A DNA stretch of 64,000 bases from Petrolisthes cinctipes (GCA_033782935.1 JAWQEG010000731.1:484001-548000); one strand, 5' to 3'; shown: positions 28,770-42,926, numbered from the stretch's first letter. Program-made: numbers and translations. Notes: a model not told the origin generated them from the letters alone.

Positions 28770-31700
28770 TTCTAGCAAGGAGTAGGCATGTACAGGTCGC
28801 TTCTGGGACCCAAAAATACCGAAATTTCTGGTGTTTTGAACCTGAATTTGGGATATAGACGGGTACAGAAGATGCATACACATATTGACTTTGGGCACCT
28901 AAAATATAGATTTTCAGCATTTTTTGGGCCTGTATTTTGAAAATACATTAACACGGAGTAGGCATGTACAGATCGCTTCTGGGACCCAAAAATATCGATT
29001 TTTCGGGTGTTTTGAACCTGAATTTGAGATATAAACGGGTACAGAAGATGCATGCACATATCGACTTTGGACACCTAAAATATCGATTTTGAGCATGTTT
29101 TGGGCCTGTATTTTGAAAATACTATAACACAGTGTAGACATGTACACATCGCTTCTGGGACACAAAAATATCGATTTTTTGGGTGTTTTGAGCTTGAATT
29201 TGAGATATAAACGGGTACAGAAGATGCATGCACATATCGACTTTTTGCACCTAAAATATCGATTTTGAGCATGTTTTGGGTCTGTATCATGAAAACTTTC
29301 TAGCAAGAAGTAGGCATGTACAGATTGCTTCTGGGACTCAAAAATATCGACTTTTCGAGTGTTTTGAACCTGAATTTGGGATATAGACGGGTACAGAAGA
29401 TGCATGCACATATCGACTTTGGACACCTAAAATATCGATTTATAGAATGTTTTAAGCCTGTATTTTAAAAACATTCTAGCACTGAGTAGGCATGTGCAGA
29501 TTGCTTAAGGGACCCAAAAATATCGAATTTTCGGAGTTCTGAGCCTGAATTTGAGATATAAACGGGTACAGAAGATGCATGCACATATCGACTTTTTGCA
29601 CTTAAAATATCGATTTTGAGCATGTTTTGGGTCTGTATCTTAAAAATATTCTAGCACTGAGTAGGCATGTACAGATCGCTTCTGGGACCCAAAATTATCG
29701 AATTTTCGGGTGTTTTGAACCTGAATTTGGGATATGGACGGATACAGAAGATGCATGCACATATCGACTTTGGGCACCTAAAATATCGATTTTGAGCATG
29801 TTTTGGGCCTGTATTTTGAAAATACTATAGCATGGTGTAGACATGTACAGATCGCTTCTGGGACACAAAAATATCGATTTTTTGGGTGTTTTGAGCCTGA
29901 ATTTGAGATATAAACGGGTACAGAAGATGCATGCACATATCGACTTTGGCACCCAAAATATTGATTTTTTGTTTGTTTTGGGCGTATAATTTGAAAATAT
30001 TCTAGCACTGAGTAGGCATGTACAGATCGCTTCTGGGACCCAAAAATATCGAATTTTCGGGGGTTTTGAGCCAGAATTTGGGATATAACCGGGTACAGAG
30101 GATGCATGCACATATCCACTTTTTGCACCTAAAATATCGATTTTAAGCATGTTTTGGGTCTGTACCTTGAAAACATTCTAGCAAGGAGTAGGCATGTACA
30201 AGTCGCTTCTGGGACCCAAAAATACCGAATTTTCTGGTGTTTTGAACCTGAATTTGGGATATAGACGGGTACAGAAGATGCATACACATATTGACTTTGG
30301 TCACCTAAAATATAGATTTTCAGCATGTTTTGGGCCTGTATTTTGAAAATACATTAGCACGGAGTAGGCATGTACAGATCGCTTCTGGGACCCAAAAATA
30401 TCGACTTTTCGGGTGTTTTGAGCCTGAATTTAAGATATAAACGGGTACAGAAGATGCATGCACATATTGACCTTATGCACCTAAAATATCGATTTTGAGC
30501 ATGTTTTGGGTCTGTATCATGAAAACTTTCTAGCAAGAAGTAGGCATGTACAGATTGCTTCTGGGACTCAAAAAAATCGAATTTTCTAGTGTTTTGAACC
30601 TGAATTTGGGATATAGACGGGTACAGAAGATCCATACACATATTGACTTTTGGCATCTAAAATATCGATTTACAGCATGTTTTAGGCCTGTATTTTAAAA
30701 ATACATTAACACGGAGTAGGCATGTACAGATCGCTTCTGGGACCCAAAAATATCGATTTTTCGGGTGTTTTGAACCTGAATTTGAGATATAAACGGGTAC
30801 AGAAGATGCATGCACATATCGACTTTGGACACCTAAAATATCGATTTTGAGCATGTTTTGGGCCTGTATTTTGAAAATACATTAACACGGAGTAGGCATG
30901 TACAGATCGCTTCTGGGACCCAAAAATATCGATTTTTCGGGTGTTTTGAACCTGAATTTGAGATATAAACGGGTACAGAAGATGCATGCACATATCGACT
31001 TTGGACACCTAAAATATCGATTTTGAGCATGTTTTGGGCCTGTATTTTGAAAACATTCTAGCAAGGAGTAGGCATGTACAGGTCGCTTCTGGGACCCAAA
31101 AATACCGAAATTTCTGGTGTTTTGAACCTGAATTTGGGATATAGACGGGTACAGAAGATGCATACACATATTGACTTTGGGCACCTAAAATATAGATTTT
31201 CAGCATGTTTTGGGCCTGTATTTTGAAAATACATTAACACGGAGTAGGCATGTACAGATCGCTTCTGGGACCCAAAAATATCGATTTTTCGGGTGTTTTG
31301 AACCTGAATTTGAGATATAAACGGGTACAGAAGATGCATGCACATATCGACTTTGGACACCTAAAATATCGATTTTGAGCATGTTTTGGGCCTGTATTTT
31401 GAAAATACTATAACACAGTGTAGACATGTACACATCGCTTCTGGGACACAAAAATATCGATTTTTTGGGTGTTTTGAGCTTGAATTTGAGATATAAACGG
31501 GTACAGAAGATGCATGCACATATCGACTTTTTGCACCTAAAATATCGATTTTGAGCATGTTTTGGGTCTGTATCATGAAAACTTTCTAGCAAGAAGTAGG
31601 CATGTACAGATTGCTTCTGGGACTCAAAAATATCGACTTTTCGAGTGTTTTGAACCTGAATTTGGGATATAGACGGGTACAGAAGATGCATGCACATATC

Positions 31701-32990
31701 GACTTTGGACACCTAAAATATCGATTTATAGAATGTTTTAAGCCTGTATTTTAAAAACATTCTAGCACTGAGTAGGCATGTGCAGATTGCTTAAGGGACC
31801 CAAAAATATCGAATTTTCGGAGTTCTGAGCCTGAATTTGAGATATAAACGGGTACAGAAGATGCATGCACATATCGACTTTTTGCACTTAAAATATCGAT
31901 TTTGAGCATGTTTTGGGTCTGTATCTTAAAAATATTCTAGCACTGAGTAGGCATGTACAGATCGCTTCTGGGACCCAAAATTATCGAATTTTCGGGTGTT
32001 TTGAACCTGAATTTGGGATATGGACGGATACAGAAGATGCATGCACATATCGACTTTGGGCACCTAAAATATCGATTTTGAGCATGTTTTGGGCCTGTAT
32101 TTTGAAAATACTATAGCATGGTGTAGACATGTACAGATCGCTTCTGGGACACAAAAATATCGATTTTTTGGGTGTTTTGAGCCTGAATTTGAGATATAAA
32201 CGGGTACAGAAGATGCATGCACATATCGACTTTGGCACCCAAAATATTGATTTTTTGTTTGTTTTGGGCGTATAATTTGAAAATATTCTAGCACTGAGTA
32301 GGCATGTACAGATCGCTTCTGGGACCCAAAAATATCGAATTTTCGGGGGTTTTTAGCCAGAATTTGGGATATAACCGGGTACAGAGGATGCATGCACATA
32401 TCCACTTTTTGCACCTAAAATATCGATTTTAAGCATGTTTTGGGTCTGTACCTTGAAAACATTCTAGCAAGGAGTAGGCATGTACAAGTCGCTTCTGGGA
32501 CCCAAAAATACCGAATTTTCTGGTGTTTTGAACCTGAATTTGGGATATAGACGGGTACAGAAGATGCATACACATATTGACTTTGGTCACCTAAAATATA
32601 GATTTTCAGCATGTTTTGGGCCTGTATTTTGAAAATACATTAGCACGGAGTAGGCATGTACAGATCGCTTCTGGGACCCAAAAATATCGACTTTTCGGGT
32701 GTTTTGAGCCTGAATTTAAGATATAAACGGGTACAGAAGATGCATGCACATATTGACCTTATGCACCTAAAATATCGATTTTGAGCATGTTTTGGGTCTG
32801 TATCATGAAAACTTTCTAGCAAGAAGTAGGCATGTACAGATTGCTTCTGGGACTCAAAAAAATCGAATTTTCTAGTGTTTTGAACCTGAATTTGGGATAT
32901 AGACGGGTATAGAAGATCCATACACATATTGACTTTTGGCATCTAAAATATCGATTTACAGCATGTTTTAGGCCTGTATTTTAAAAATAC
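28770..32990. repeat. 13-monomer tandem duplication (2286 bp)
   Basis: About 28770-30704 matches 31056-32990. Shared variants include GTACCTTGAAAAC, TTTTTTGTTTGTTTTGG, TACAAGTCGC and CATATCCACTTTTTGC. Between the copies (30710-31061) two identical monomers stand in a row, a smaller slippage-like event inside the larger one. The copies diverge abruptly at about 30704/32990. Confidence 0.85.
30740..30915. repeat. Reference satellite monomer (88 + 88 bp dimer)
   Basis: One representative unit. Half A is 30740-30827 and half B is 30828-30915, exactly 88 bp each. Aligning typical A and B halves without gaps I count 59 of 88 identical positions (about 67%). The shared core is AAAATATCGA, TGTTTTG.GCCTG, ATGCATG/GCATGTACA and a trailing ATCG. 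The next unit starts at 30916 and the following one at 31092, both 176 bp on. The 176-bp monomer therefore arose by duplication and divergence of an 88-bp ancestor. Confidence 0.9.
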
Positions 32991-34199
32991 TCTAACACGT
33001 AGTATGCATGTACAGATGGCTTTTGGGACCCAAAAATATCGAGTATTCGGGTGTTTTCAGTCTGAATTTGAGATATAAACGGGTACAGAAGATGCATGCA
33101 CATATCGACTTTGGGCACCCAAAATATCGATTTTGAGCATGTTTTGAGCCTGTATTTTTAAAATACTCTAACACGGAGTAGACACGTACCGATCACTTCT
33201 GGGACCCAAATAAATCGAATTTTCGGTTGTTCTGAGCCTGAATTTGAGATATGAACAGGTACAGAAGATGCATGCACATATCGACTTCGGGCACCTAAAA
33301 TATCGATTTTGAGCATGTTTTGGGCCTGTATTTTGAAAATACTCAAACACGGTGTAGACATGTACAGATCGCTTCTGGGACACAAAAAAATCAATTTTTG
33401 GGGTGTTTTGAGCCTGAATTTGATATATAAACGGATACAGAAGATGCATGCACATATCGACTTTGGTCACCCAAAATATCGATTTGTAGTATGTTTTGGA
33501 CGTATAATTTGAAAATACTCTAACACGGAGTAGACACGTACCGATCACTTCTGGGACCCAAAAATATCGAATTTTCGGGTGTTCTGAGCCAGAAATTGGG
33601 ATATAACCGGGTACAGAGGATGCATGCACATATCGACTTTTTGCACCTAAAATATCGATTTTGAGCATGTTTTGAGTCTATATCTTGAAATAATTCTAGC
33701 AAGGAGTAGGCATGTACAGATCGCTTCTGGGACCCAAAATTATCGAATATTCGGGTGTTTTGAACCAGAATTTGGGATATAGACGGATACAGAAGATGAA
33801 TGCACATATCGACTTTGGGCACCTAAAATATCGATTTTTAGCATGTTTTGGGCCTGTATTTTGAAAATACACTAACACGGAGTAGGCATGTACAGATCGC
33901 TTCGGGGACCCAAAAATATGGAGTTTTCTCGTGTTTTGAGCCTGAATTTGAGATATAAACGGGTACAGAAGATGCATGCACATATCGACTTTTTGCACCT
34001 AAAATATCGATTTTGAGCATGTATTGTGTCTGTATCTTGAAAACATTCTAGCAAGAAGTAGGCATGTACAGATTGCTTCTGGGACCCAAAAATATCGAAT
34101 TTTCGAGTGTTTTGAACCTTAATTTGGGATATAGACGGGTACAGAAGATGCATACACATATTGACTTTGGGCAACTAAAATATCGATTTTGAGCATGTT

Positions 34200-37100
34200 T
34201 TGGGCCTGTATTTTTAAAATACTCTAACACTGAGTAGACACGTACAGATCGCTTCTGGAACCCAAATAAATCGAATTTTCGGTTGTTCTGAGCCTGAATT
34301 TGAGATATGAACGGGTACAGAAGATGCATGCACATATCGACTTTTTGCACCTAAAATATCGATTTTGAGCATGTTTTGGGCCTGTATTTTGAAAATACTC
34401 AAACACGGTGTAGACATGTACAGATCGCTTCTGGGACACACAAATAGCGATTTTTTGGGTGTTTTGAGCCTGAATTTGAGATATAAACGGATACAGAAGA
34501 TTCATGAACATATCGACTTTGGGCACCTAAAATATCAATTTTTAGCATGTTTTGGGCCTGTATTTTAAAAATACTCTAACACGGAGTAGACATGTACATA
34601 TCGCTTTTGGGACCCAAAAATATCGAATTTTTGGGTGTTTTGAGCATGAATTTGAGATATAAACGGGTACAGAAGATGCATGCACATATCGACTTTTTGC
34701 ACTTAAAATATCGATTTTGAGCATGTTTTGGGTCAGTATCTTGAAAACATTCTAGCAAGGAGTATGCATGTACAGATGGCTTTAGGGACCCAAAAATATC
34801 GAATTTTCTGGTGTTTTGAACTTGAATTTGGGATATACACGTGTACAAAAGATGCATACACATATTGACTTTGGGCACATAAAATTTCGATTTTGAGCAT
34901 GTTTTGGGCCTGTATTTTAAAAACACTCAAACACGGAGTATGCACGTACAGATCGCTTCTGGGACACAAAAATATTGAATTTTCGGGTGTTTTGAGCCTG
35001 AATTTTGAGATATAAACGGGTACAGAAGATTCATGCACATATCGACTTTGGGCACCTAAAATATCGATTTTTAGCATGTTATGGGCCTGTACTTAAAAAA
35101 TACTCTAACTCGGAGTAGACATGTACAGATCGCTTTTGGGACCCAAAAATATCGAATTTTCGGGTGTTTTGAGCCTGAATTTTAGATATAAACGGGTACA
35201 GAAGTTGCATGCACATATCGACTTTGGACACCTAAAATATCGATTTTTAGCATGTTTTGAGCCTTTATTTTGAAAACATTCTAGCACTGAGTATGCATGT
35301 ACAGATCGCTTAAGGGACCCAAAAATATGGAATTTTCGGGTGTTTTGAGCCTGAATTTGAGATATAAACGGGTACAGAAGATGCATGCACATATCGACTT
35401 TTTGCACCTAAAATATCGATTTTGAGCATGTCTTGGGTTTGTATCTTAAAAAATTCTAGCAAGGAGTAGGCATGTACACATTGCTTTTGGGACCCAAAAA
35501 TATTGAATATTCGGGTGTTTTGAGTCTTAATTTGAGATATAAACGGGTACAGAAGATGCATGCACATATCGACTTTGGGCACCCAAAATATCGATTTTGA
35601 GCATGTTTTGGGCCTGTATTTTTAAAATACTCTAACACTGAGTAGACACGTACAGATCGCTTCTGGAACCCAAATAAATCGAATTTTCGGTTGTTCTGAG
35701 CCTGAATTTGAGATATGAACGGGTACAGAAGATGCATGCACATATCGACTTTTTGCACCTAAAATATCGATTTTGAGCATGTTTTGGGCCTGTATTTTGA
35801 AAATACTCAAACACGGTGTAGACATGTACAGATCGCTTCTGGGTCACAAAAATAGCGATTTTTTGGGTGTTTTGAGCCTGAATTTGAGATATAAACGGAT
35901 ACAGAAGATTCATGAACATATCGACTTTGGGCACCTAAAATATCGATTTTGAGCATGTCTTGGGTTTGTATCTTAAAAAATTCTAGCAAGGAGTAGGCAT
36001 GTACACATTGCTTTTGGGACCCAAAAATATTGAATATTCGGGTGTTTTGAGTCTTAATTTGAGATATAAACGGGTACAGAAGTTGCATGCACATATCGAC
36101 TTTGGACACCTAAAATATCGATTTTTAGCATGTTTTGAGCCTTTATTTTGAAAACATTCTAGCACTGAGTATGCATGTACAGATCGCTTAAGGGACCCAA
36201 AAATATGGAATTTTCGGGTGTTTTGAGCCTGAATTTGAGATATAAACGGGTACAGAAGATGCATGCACATATCGACTTTTTGCACCTAAAATATCGATTT
36301 TGAGCATGTCTTGGGTTTGTATCTTAAAAAATTCTAGCAAGGAGTAGGCATGTACACATTGCTTTTGGGACCCAAAAATATTGAATATTCGGGTGTTTTG
36401 AGTCTTAATTTGAGATATAAACGGGTACAGAAGATGCATGCACATATCGACTTTGGGCACCCAAAATATCGATTTTGAGCATGTTTTGGGCCTGTATTTT
36501 TAAAATACTCTAACACTGAGTAGACACGTACAGATCGCTTCTGGAACCCAAATAAATCGAATTTTCGGTTGTTCTGAGCCTGAATTTGAGATATGAACGG
36601 GTACAGAAGATGCATGCACATATCGACTTTTTGCACCTAAAATATCGATTTTGAGCATGTTTTGGGCCTGTATTTTGAAAATACTCAAACACGGTGTAGA
36701 CATGTACAGATCGCTTCTGGGTCACAAAAATAGCGATTTTTTGGGTGTTTTGAGCCTGAATTTGAGATATAAACGGATACAGAAGATTCATGAACATATC
36801 GACTTTGGGCACCTAAAATATCGATTTTTAGCATGTTTTGGGCCTGTATTTTAAAAATACTCTAACACGGAGTAGACATGTACATATCGCTTTTGGGACC
36901 CAAAAATATAGAATTTTCGGAGTTTTGAGCCTGAATTTGAGATATAAACGGGTACAGAAGATGCATGCACATATCGACTTTTTGCACTTAAAATATCGAT
37001 TTTGATTTTTTTTTTTTGTCAGTATCTTGAAAACATTCTAGCAAGGAGTAGGCATGTACAGATGGCTTTAGGGACCCAAAAATATCGAATTTTCTGGTGT

Positions 37101-38000
37101 TTTGAACTTGAATTTGGGATATACACGTGTACAAAAGATGCATACACATATTGACTTTGGGCACATAAAATTTCGATTTTCAGCATGTTTTTGGCCTGTA
37201 TTTTAAAAACACTCAAACATGGAGTATGCACGTACAGATCGCTTCTGGGACACAAAAATATTGAATTTTCGGGTGTTTTGAGCCTGAATTTTGAGATATA
37301 AACGGGTACAGAAGATTCATGCACATATCGACTTTGGGCACCTAAAATATCGATTTTTAGCATGTTATGGGCCTGTACTTAAAAAATACTCTAACTCGGA
37401 GTAGACATGTACAGATCGCTTTTGGGACCCAAAAATATCGAATTTTCGGGTGTTTTGAGCCTGAATTTTAGATATAAACGGGTACAGAAGTTGCATGCAC
37501 ATATCGACTTTGGACACCTAAAATATCGATTTTTAGCATGTTTTGAGCCTTTATTTTGAAAACATTCTAGCACTGAGTATGCATGTACAGATCGCTTAAG
37601 GGACCCAAAAATATGGAATTTTCGGGTGTTTTGAGCCTGAATTTGAGATATAAACGGGTACAGAAGATGCATGCACATATCGACTTTTTGCACCTAAAAT
37701 ATCGATTTTGAGCATGTCTTGGGTTTGTATCTTAAAAAATTCTAGCAAGGAGTAGGCATGTACACATTGCTTTTGGGACCCAAAAATATTGAATATTCGG
37801 GTGTTTTGAGTCTGAATTTGAGATATAAACGGGTACAGAAGATGCATGCACATATCAACTTTGGGCATCCAAAATATCGATTTTGAGCATGTTTTGGGCC
37901 TGTATTTTTAAAATACTCTAACACTGAGTAGACACGTACAGATCGCTTCTGGAACCCAAATAAATCGAATTTTAGGGTGTTCTGAGCCTGAATTTGAGAT
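34200..38000. repeat. Nested 5- and 13-monomer duplications (878 and 2286 bp)
   Basis: About 35270-35935 recurs at about 36148-36813 (878 bp). Separately, about 34200-35600 recurs at about 36486-37890 (2286 bp). Shared variants include AAAAATATGGAATTTTC, GAGCATGTCTTGGGTTTG, CACAGAAGATTCATGAACAT-like ends and GTTATGGGCCTGTAC. 2286 equals 1408 plus 878, that is 8 plus 5 monomers. Confidence 0.78.
37006..37017. repeat. T12 homopolymer replacing part of a monomer
   Basis: Twelve T residues stand where the matching copy 2286 bp upstream (about 34719-34732) reads GAGCATGTTTTGGGTC. The flanking bases are otherwise the same. It is the only long homopolymer I noticed in the satellite and may be a local mutation or an assembly or sequencing error. 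Confidence 0.75.
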
Positions 38001-41000
38001 ATGATCGGTTACAGAAGATGCATGCACATATCGACTTTGGGCACCTAAAATATAGATTTTGAGCATGTTTTGGGCCTGTATGTTGAAAATAATATAGCAC
38101 GGTGTAGACATGTACAGATCGCTTCTGGGACACAAAAATATCGATTTTTTTGAGTGTTTTGAGCCGGAATTTGAGATATAAACGGGTACAGAAGATGCAT
38201 GCACATATCGACTTTGGCACCCAAAATATCGATTTTTAGTATGTTTTCAGCGTATAATTTGAAAATATTCTAGCACTGAGTAGGCATGTACAGATCGCTT
38301 CTGGGACCCAAAAATATCGAATTTTCGGGGGTTTTGAGCCAGAATTTGGGATATAACCGGGTACAGAGGATGCATGCACATATCGACTTTTTGCACCTAC
38401 AATATCGATTTTAAGCATGTTTTGGGTCTGTATCTTAAAAAAAATCTAGCAAGGAGTAGGCATGTACAGATCGCTTCTGGGACCCAAAATACCGAGTTTT
38501 CTGGTGTTTTGAACCTGAATTTGGGATATAGACGGGTACAGAAGATGCATACACATATTGACTTTGGGCACCTAATATATAGATTTTTATCATGTTTTGG
38601 GCCTGTATTTTGAAAATACATTAACACGGAGTAGGCATGTACAGATCGCTTCTGGGACACAAAAATATCGATTTTTCGGGTGTTTTGAGCCTGAATTTGA
38701 GATATAAACGGATACAGAAGATGCATGTACATATCGACTTTGGGCACCTAAAATATCGATTTTGAGCATATTTTGGGCAGGTATTTTGAAAATACTCTAA
38801 CACGGAGTAGGCATGTACAGATCGCTTCTGGGACCCCAAAATACCGAATTTTCTAGTGTTTTGAACCTGAATTTGGGTAATAGACGGGTACAGAAGATAC
38901 ATAAACATATTGACTTTGGGCACCTAAAATATAGATTTTGAGCATGTTTTGGGCCTGTATTTAGAAAATACATTAACACGGAGTAGGCATGTACAGATCG
39001 TTTCTGGGACCCAAAAATTTTGAATTTTCTGGTGTTTTGAACCTGAATTAGGGATATACAGGTGTACAGAATATGCATACACATTTTGACTTTGGGCACA
39101 TAAAATATCGATTTTAAGCATGTTTTGGCCCTGTATTTTAAAAACACTCTAACACGGAGTGTGCACGTACATATCGCTTCTGGGACCCAAAAATATGGAA
39201 TTTTCGGGTGTTTTGAGCCTGAATTTGAGATATAAACGGGTACAGATGATGAATGCACATATCGACTTTGGGCACCTAAAATATCGATTTTTAGCATGTT
39301 TTGGGTCTGTATATCAATAATACACTAACACGGAGTAGACATTTACAGATCGCTTTTGGGACCCAAAAATATCGAATTTTCGGGTGTTTTGAGCCTGAAT
39401 TTGAGATATAAACGGGTACAGAGGATGCATGCACATATTGACTTTGGACACCTAAAATATCGATTTTTAGCATGTTTTGAGTCTATATTTTGAAAACATT
39501 CTAACACGGAGTATGCATGTACAGATCGCTTAAGGGACCCAAAAATATGGAATTTTCGGGTGTTTTGAGCCTGAATTTGAGATATAAACGGGTACACAAG
39601 ATGCATGCACATATCGACTTTTTGCACATAAAATATCGATTTTGAGCATGTCTTGGGTTTGTATCTTAAAAAATTCTAGCAAGGAGTAGGCATGTACAGA
39701 TCGCTTCTAGGACCCAAAAATATCGAATTTTTGGGTGTTTTGAACCTGAATTTGGGATATAGACGGGTATAGAAGATGCATACACATATTGAATTTGGAC
39801 ACTTAAAATATCGATTTATAGCATGTTTTTAGCCTGTATTTTAAAAACATTCTAGCACTGAGTACGCATGTGCAGATTGCTTCTGGGACCCAAAAATATC
39901 GAATTTTCGGAGTTTTGAGCCTGAATTTGAGATACAAACGGGTACAGAAGATGCATGCACATATCGACTTTTTGCACTTAAAATATCGATTTTGAGCATG
40001 TTTTGGGTCTGTATCTTGAAAACATTCTAGCAAGGAGTAGGCATGTACAGATCGCTTTTGGGACCCAAAAATATCGAATTTTCTGGTGTTTTGAACTTGA
40101 ATTAGGGATATACACGTGTACAGAAGATGCATACACATATTGACTTTGGGCACATAAAATATCGATTTTAAGCATGTTTTGGGCCTGTATTTTAAAAACA
40201 CTCTAACTCGGAGTAGACATGTACAGATCGCTTTTGGGACACAAAAATATCGATTTGTTGGGTGTTTTGAGCCTGAATTTGAGATATAAAAGGGTACAGA
40301 AGATGCATGCACATATTGACTTTGGGCACCTAATATATAGATTTTCAGCATGTTTTGGGCCTGTATTTTGAAAATACATTAACACGGAGTAGGCATGTAC
40401 ACATCGTTTCTAGGACCCAAAAATATAGAATTTTCGAGTGTTTTGAACCTGAATTTGGGATATAGACGGGTACAGAAGATGCATACACATATTGACTTTG
40501 GGCAGCTAAAATATCGATTTTCAGCATGTTTTAGGCCTGTACTTTGAAAATACTCTAACACGGAGTATGCATGTACACATTGTTTTTTGGGGCCCAAAAA
40601 TATCGAATTTTCGGGTGTTTTGAGTCTGAATTTGAGATATAAACGGGTACAGAAGATGCATGCACATATCGACTTTGGGCACCCAAAAAATCGATTTTAA
40701 GCATGTTTTGGGCCTGTATTTTTAAAAATACTCTAACACTGAGTAGACACGTACAGATCGCTTCTGGAACCCAAATAAATCGAATTTTAGGGTGTTCTGA
40801 GCCTGAATTTGAGATACGAACGGGTACAGAAGATGCATGCACATATTGACTTTGGGCACCTAAAATATCGATTTTGAGCATGTTTTGGGCCTGTATTTTG
40901 AAAATACTTTAACACGGAGTAGGCATGTACAGATGGCTTCGGGGACCCAAAAATATCGAATTTTCGGATGTTTTGAGCCTGAATTTGAGATTTAAACGGG

Positions 41001-42288
41001 TAAAGAAGATGCATGCACATATCGACTTTGGGCACCTAAAATATAGATTTTCAGCATGTTTTGGGCCTGTATTTTGAAAATACTATAGCACGGTGTAGAC
41101 ATGTACAGATCGCTTCAGGGACACAAAAATATCGATTTTTTGGATGTTTTGAGCCTGAATTTGAGATATAAACGGGTACAGAAGATGCATGCACATATCG
41201 ACTTTGGCACCCAAAATATCGATTTTTAGTATGTTTTCGGCGTATAATTTGAAAATATTCTAGCACTGAGTAGGCATGTACAGATCGCTTCTGGCACCCA
41301 AAAATATCGAATTTTCGGGGGTTTTGAGCCAGAATTTGGGATATAACCGGGTACAGAGGATGCATGCACATATCGACTTTTTGCACCTAAAATATCGATT
41401 TTGAGCTTTTTTTGGGTCTGTATCTTGAAAAAATTCTAGCAAGGAGTAGGCATGTACAGATTGCTTCTGGGACCCAAAAATACCGAATTTTCTAGTGTTT
41501 TGAACCTGAATTTGGGTAATAGACGGGTACAGAAGATGCATACACATATTGACTTTGGGCACCTAAAATATAGATTTTGAGCATATTTTGGGCCTGTATT
41601 TAGAAAATACATTAACACGGAGTAGGCATGTACAGATCGTTTCTGGGACCCAAAAATTTTGAATTTTCTGGAGTTTTGAACCTGAATTAGGGATATACAC
41701 GTGTACAGAATATGCATACACATTTTGACTTTGGGCACATAAAATATCGATTTTCAGAATGTTTTGGCCCTGTATTTTAAAAACACTCTAACACGGAGTG
41801 TGCACGTACATATTGCTTCTGGGACCCAAAAATATTGAATTTTCGGGTGTTTTGAGCCTGAATTTGAGATATAAACGGGTACAGATGATGAATGCACATA
41901 TAGACTTTGGGCACCTAAAATTTCGATTTTTAGCATGTTTTGGGCCTGTATTTTAAAAATACTCTAACACAGAGTAGACATGTACAGATCGCTTTTGGGA
42001 CCCAAAAATATCGAATTTTCGGGTGTTTTGAGCCTGAATTTGAGATATAAACGGGTACAGAAGATGCATGCACATATTGACTTTGGACACCTAAAATATC
42101 GATTTATAGCATGTTTTTAGCCTGTATTTAAAAAACATTCTAGCACTGAGTAGGCATGTGCAGATTGCTTCTGGGACCCAAAAATATCGAATTTTCGGAG
42201 TTTTGAGCCTGAATTTGAGATATAAACGGGTACAGAAGATGCATGCACATATCGAATTTTTGCACTTAAAATATCGATTATTGGTATA

Positions 42289-42499
42289 GTGAATCCAGCA
42301 CAGCTAATTTGCTATAGAATAGGCCCCTTCACAAGCCGAGGCCCCGTATAGGCATAATCTGAGTTGGAAGGGTCAATTCCGTGACGTTCATCAGAAGTAA
42401 ATAAAATTCAAATCTGGCGCTGTACTGATAGTGGAGCCACCTGGTGGTGGTGAGGTGAGGTATTAAGCCCCTCCTCCGCTGAATACCGCTCACCCACTC
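42289..42499 (+). repeat. DIRS left inverted terminal repeat (211 bp)
   Basis: Reverse complement of 49469-49679 with 7 mismatches in 211 positions by my count and no gaps. It is preceded by a 9-bp left tip, ATTGGTATA (42280-42288), that is not in the right ITR but is present in reverse complement in the ICR. At two of the mismatches (AATCC against AAACC and CTAATT against CTGATT) the ICR agrees with the right ITR, so these are probably changes private to the left ITR. In DIRS elements transcription normally starts in or near this repeat. Confidence 0.95.
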
Positions 42500-42869
42500 T
42501 GTCGCGGAACACGTCTCAGTCAACATCTACGCTCCTCGCTGCTACGCTATGGTATTGTGTCGCGTGTTCCTGATAATTTTTTCTTTTGTGTTCTAGTGGC
42601 TAGCCTGCTTTGCAGATGTATCATGTGTGTTTTCTAGGAGGGTTTTAGGTGTTTATGGGGTTTTTTTCTTCGTTAGGACTTAGTTCTTTTCCTTAAGCGA
42701 AGGGGGCTGTTCAGCCCCTGTTTTCGGAGTTTTTCTCCGTCTGTCCCCCCTTTCACTGTTCCTCCTGCCACTAGTACATGCTTCGTGTGTATTTTATCGG
42801 GGTTTCTGGGTTTTTTTAGCGAGGTTAGTGGGCGCCACGTGGGACTTCTCCGCCCCACGTGGTGAGCAC

Positions 42870-42926
42870 ATGGGGTCTTTGCAGCCCTTCCTCTTGCCTT
42901 CCCCGATTATTATGTGTCCCCTCTCG
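42870..42926 (+). other. Candidate first coding exon of gag
   Basis: An ATG at 42870 opens 19 codons (MGSLQPF..., ending PLS) that run to CTCTCG followed by GTAAGG. Joining 42926 to 43301 is phase 0 and enters the gag frame just before its Cys/His cluster. This would give gag a start outside the poorly conserved codons 43274-43300. It is a model from splice-site inspection only; the donor is not a perfect consensus. Confidence 0.4.

Larger units (their letters stand above)
1..42279. repeat. 176-bp satellite array, left part
   Basis: Uninterrupted head-to-tail tandem array of a monomer close to 176 bp; no other sequence was recognised in this stretch apart from small indels. Each monomer has two related 88-bp halves. 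Half A starts near GGACCCAAAAATATCGA and half B near GGCACCTAAAATATCGA. Several half variants recur: in A, versions with GGGGGTTTTGAGCCAG, CTGGTGTTTTGAACC or CGGAGTTTTGAG; in B, versions with GGCGTATAATTTG, GGTCTGTATCTTG, or CACACCTAAAAT followed by TTTATAGCATG. Their order defines higher-order blocks. Some variants are 1-2 bp shorter, so block lengths fall slightly below multiples of 176. The array is open at the left window edge. No transcription unit, CENP-B-like box or coding gene was recognised. Function unknown; a centromeric or heterochromatic location is possible but not shown. Confidence 0.97.

Noticed and set aside
1..42279. CRISPR-like regular repeat and spacer pattern
   Set aside because: The intervening segments are homologous to each other and to the repeats. 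It is a plain tandem satellite.
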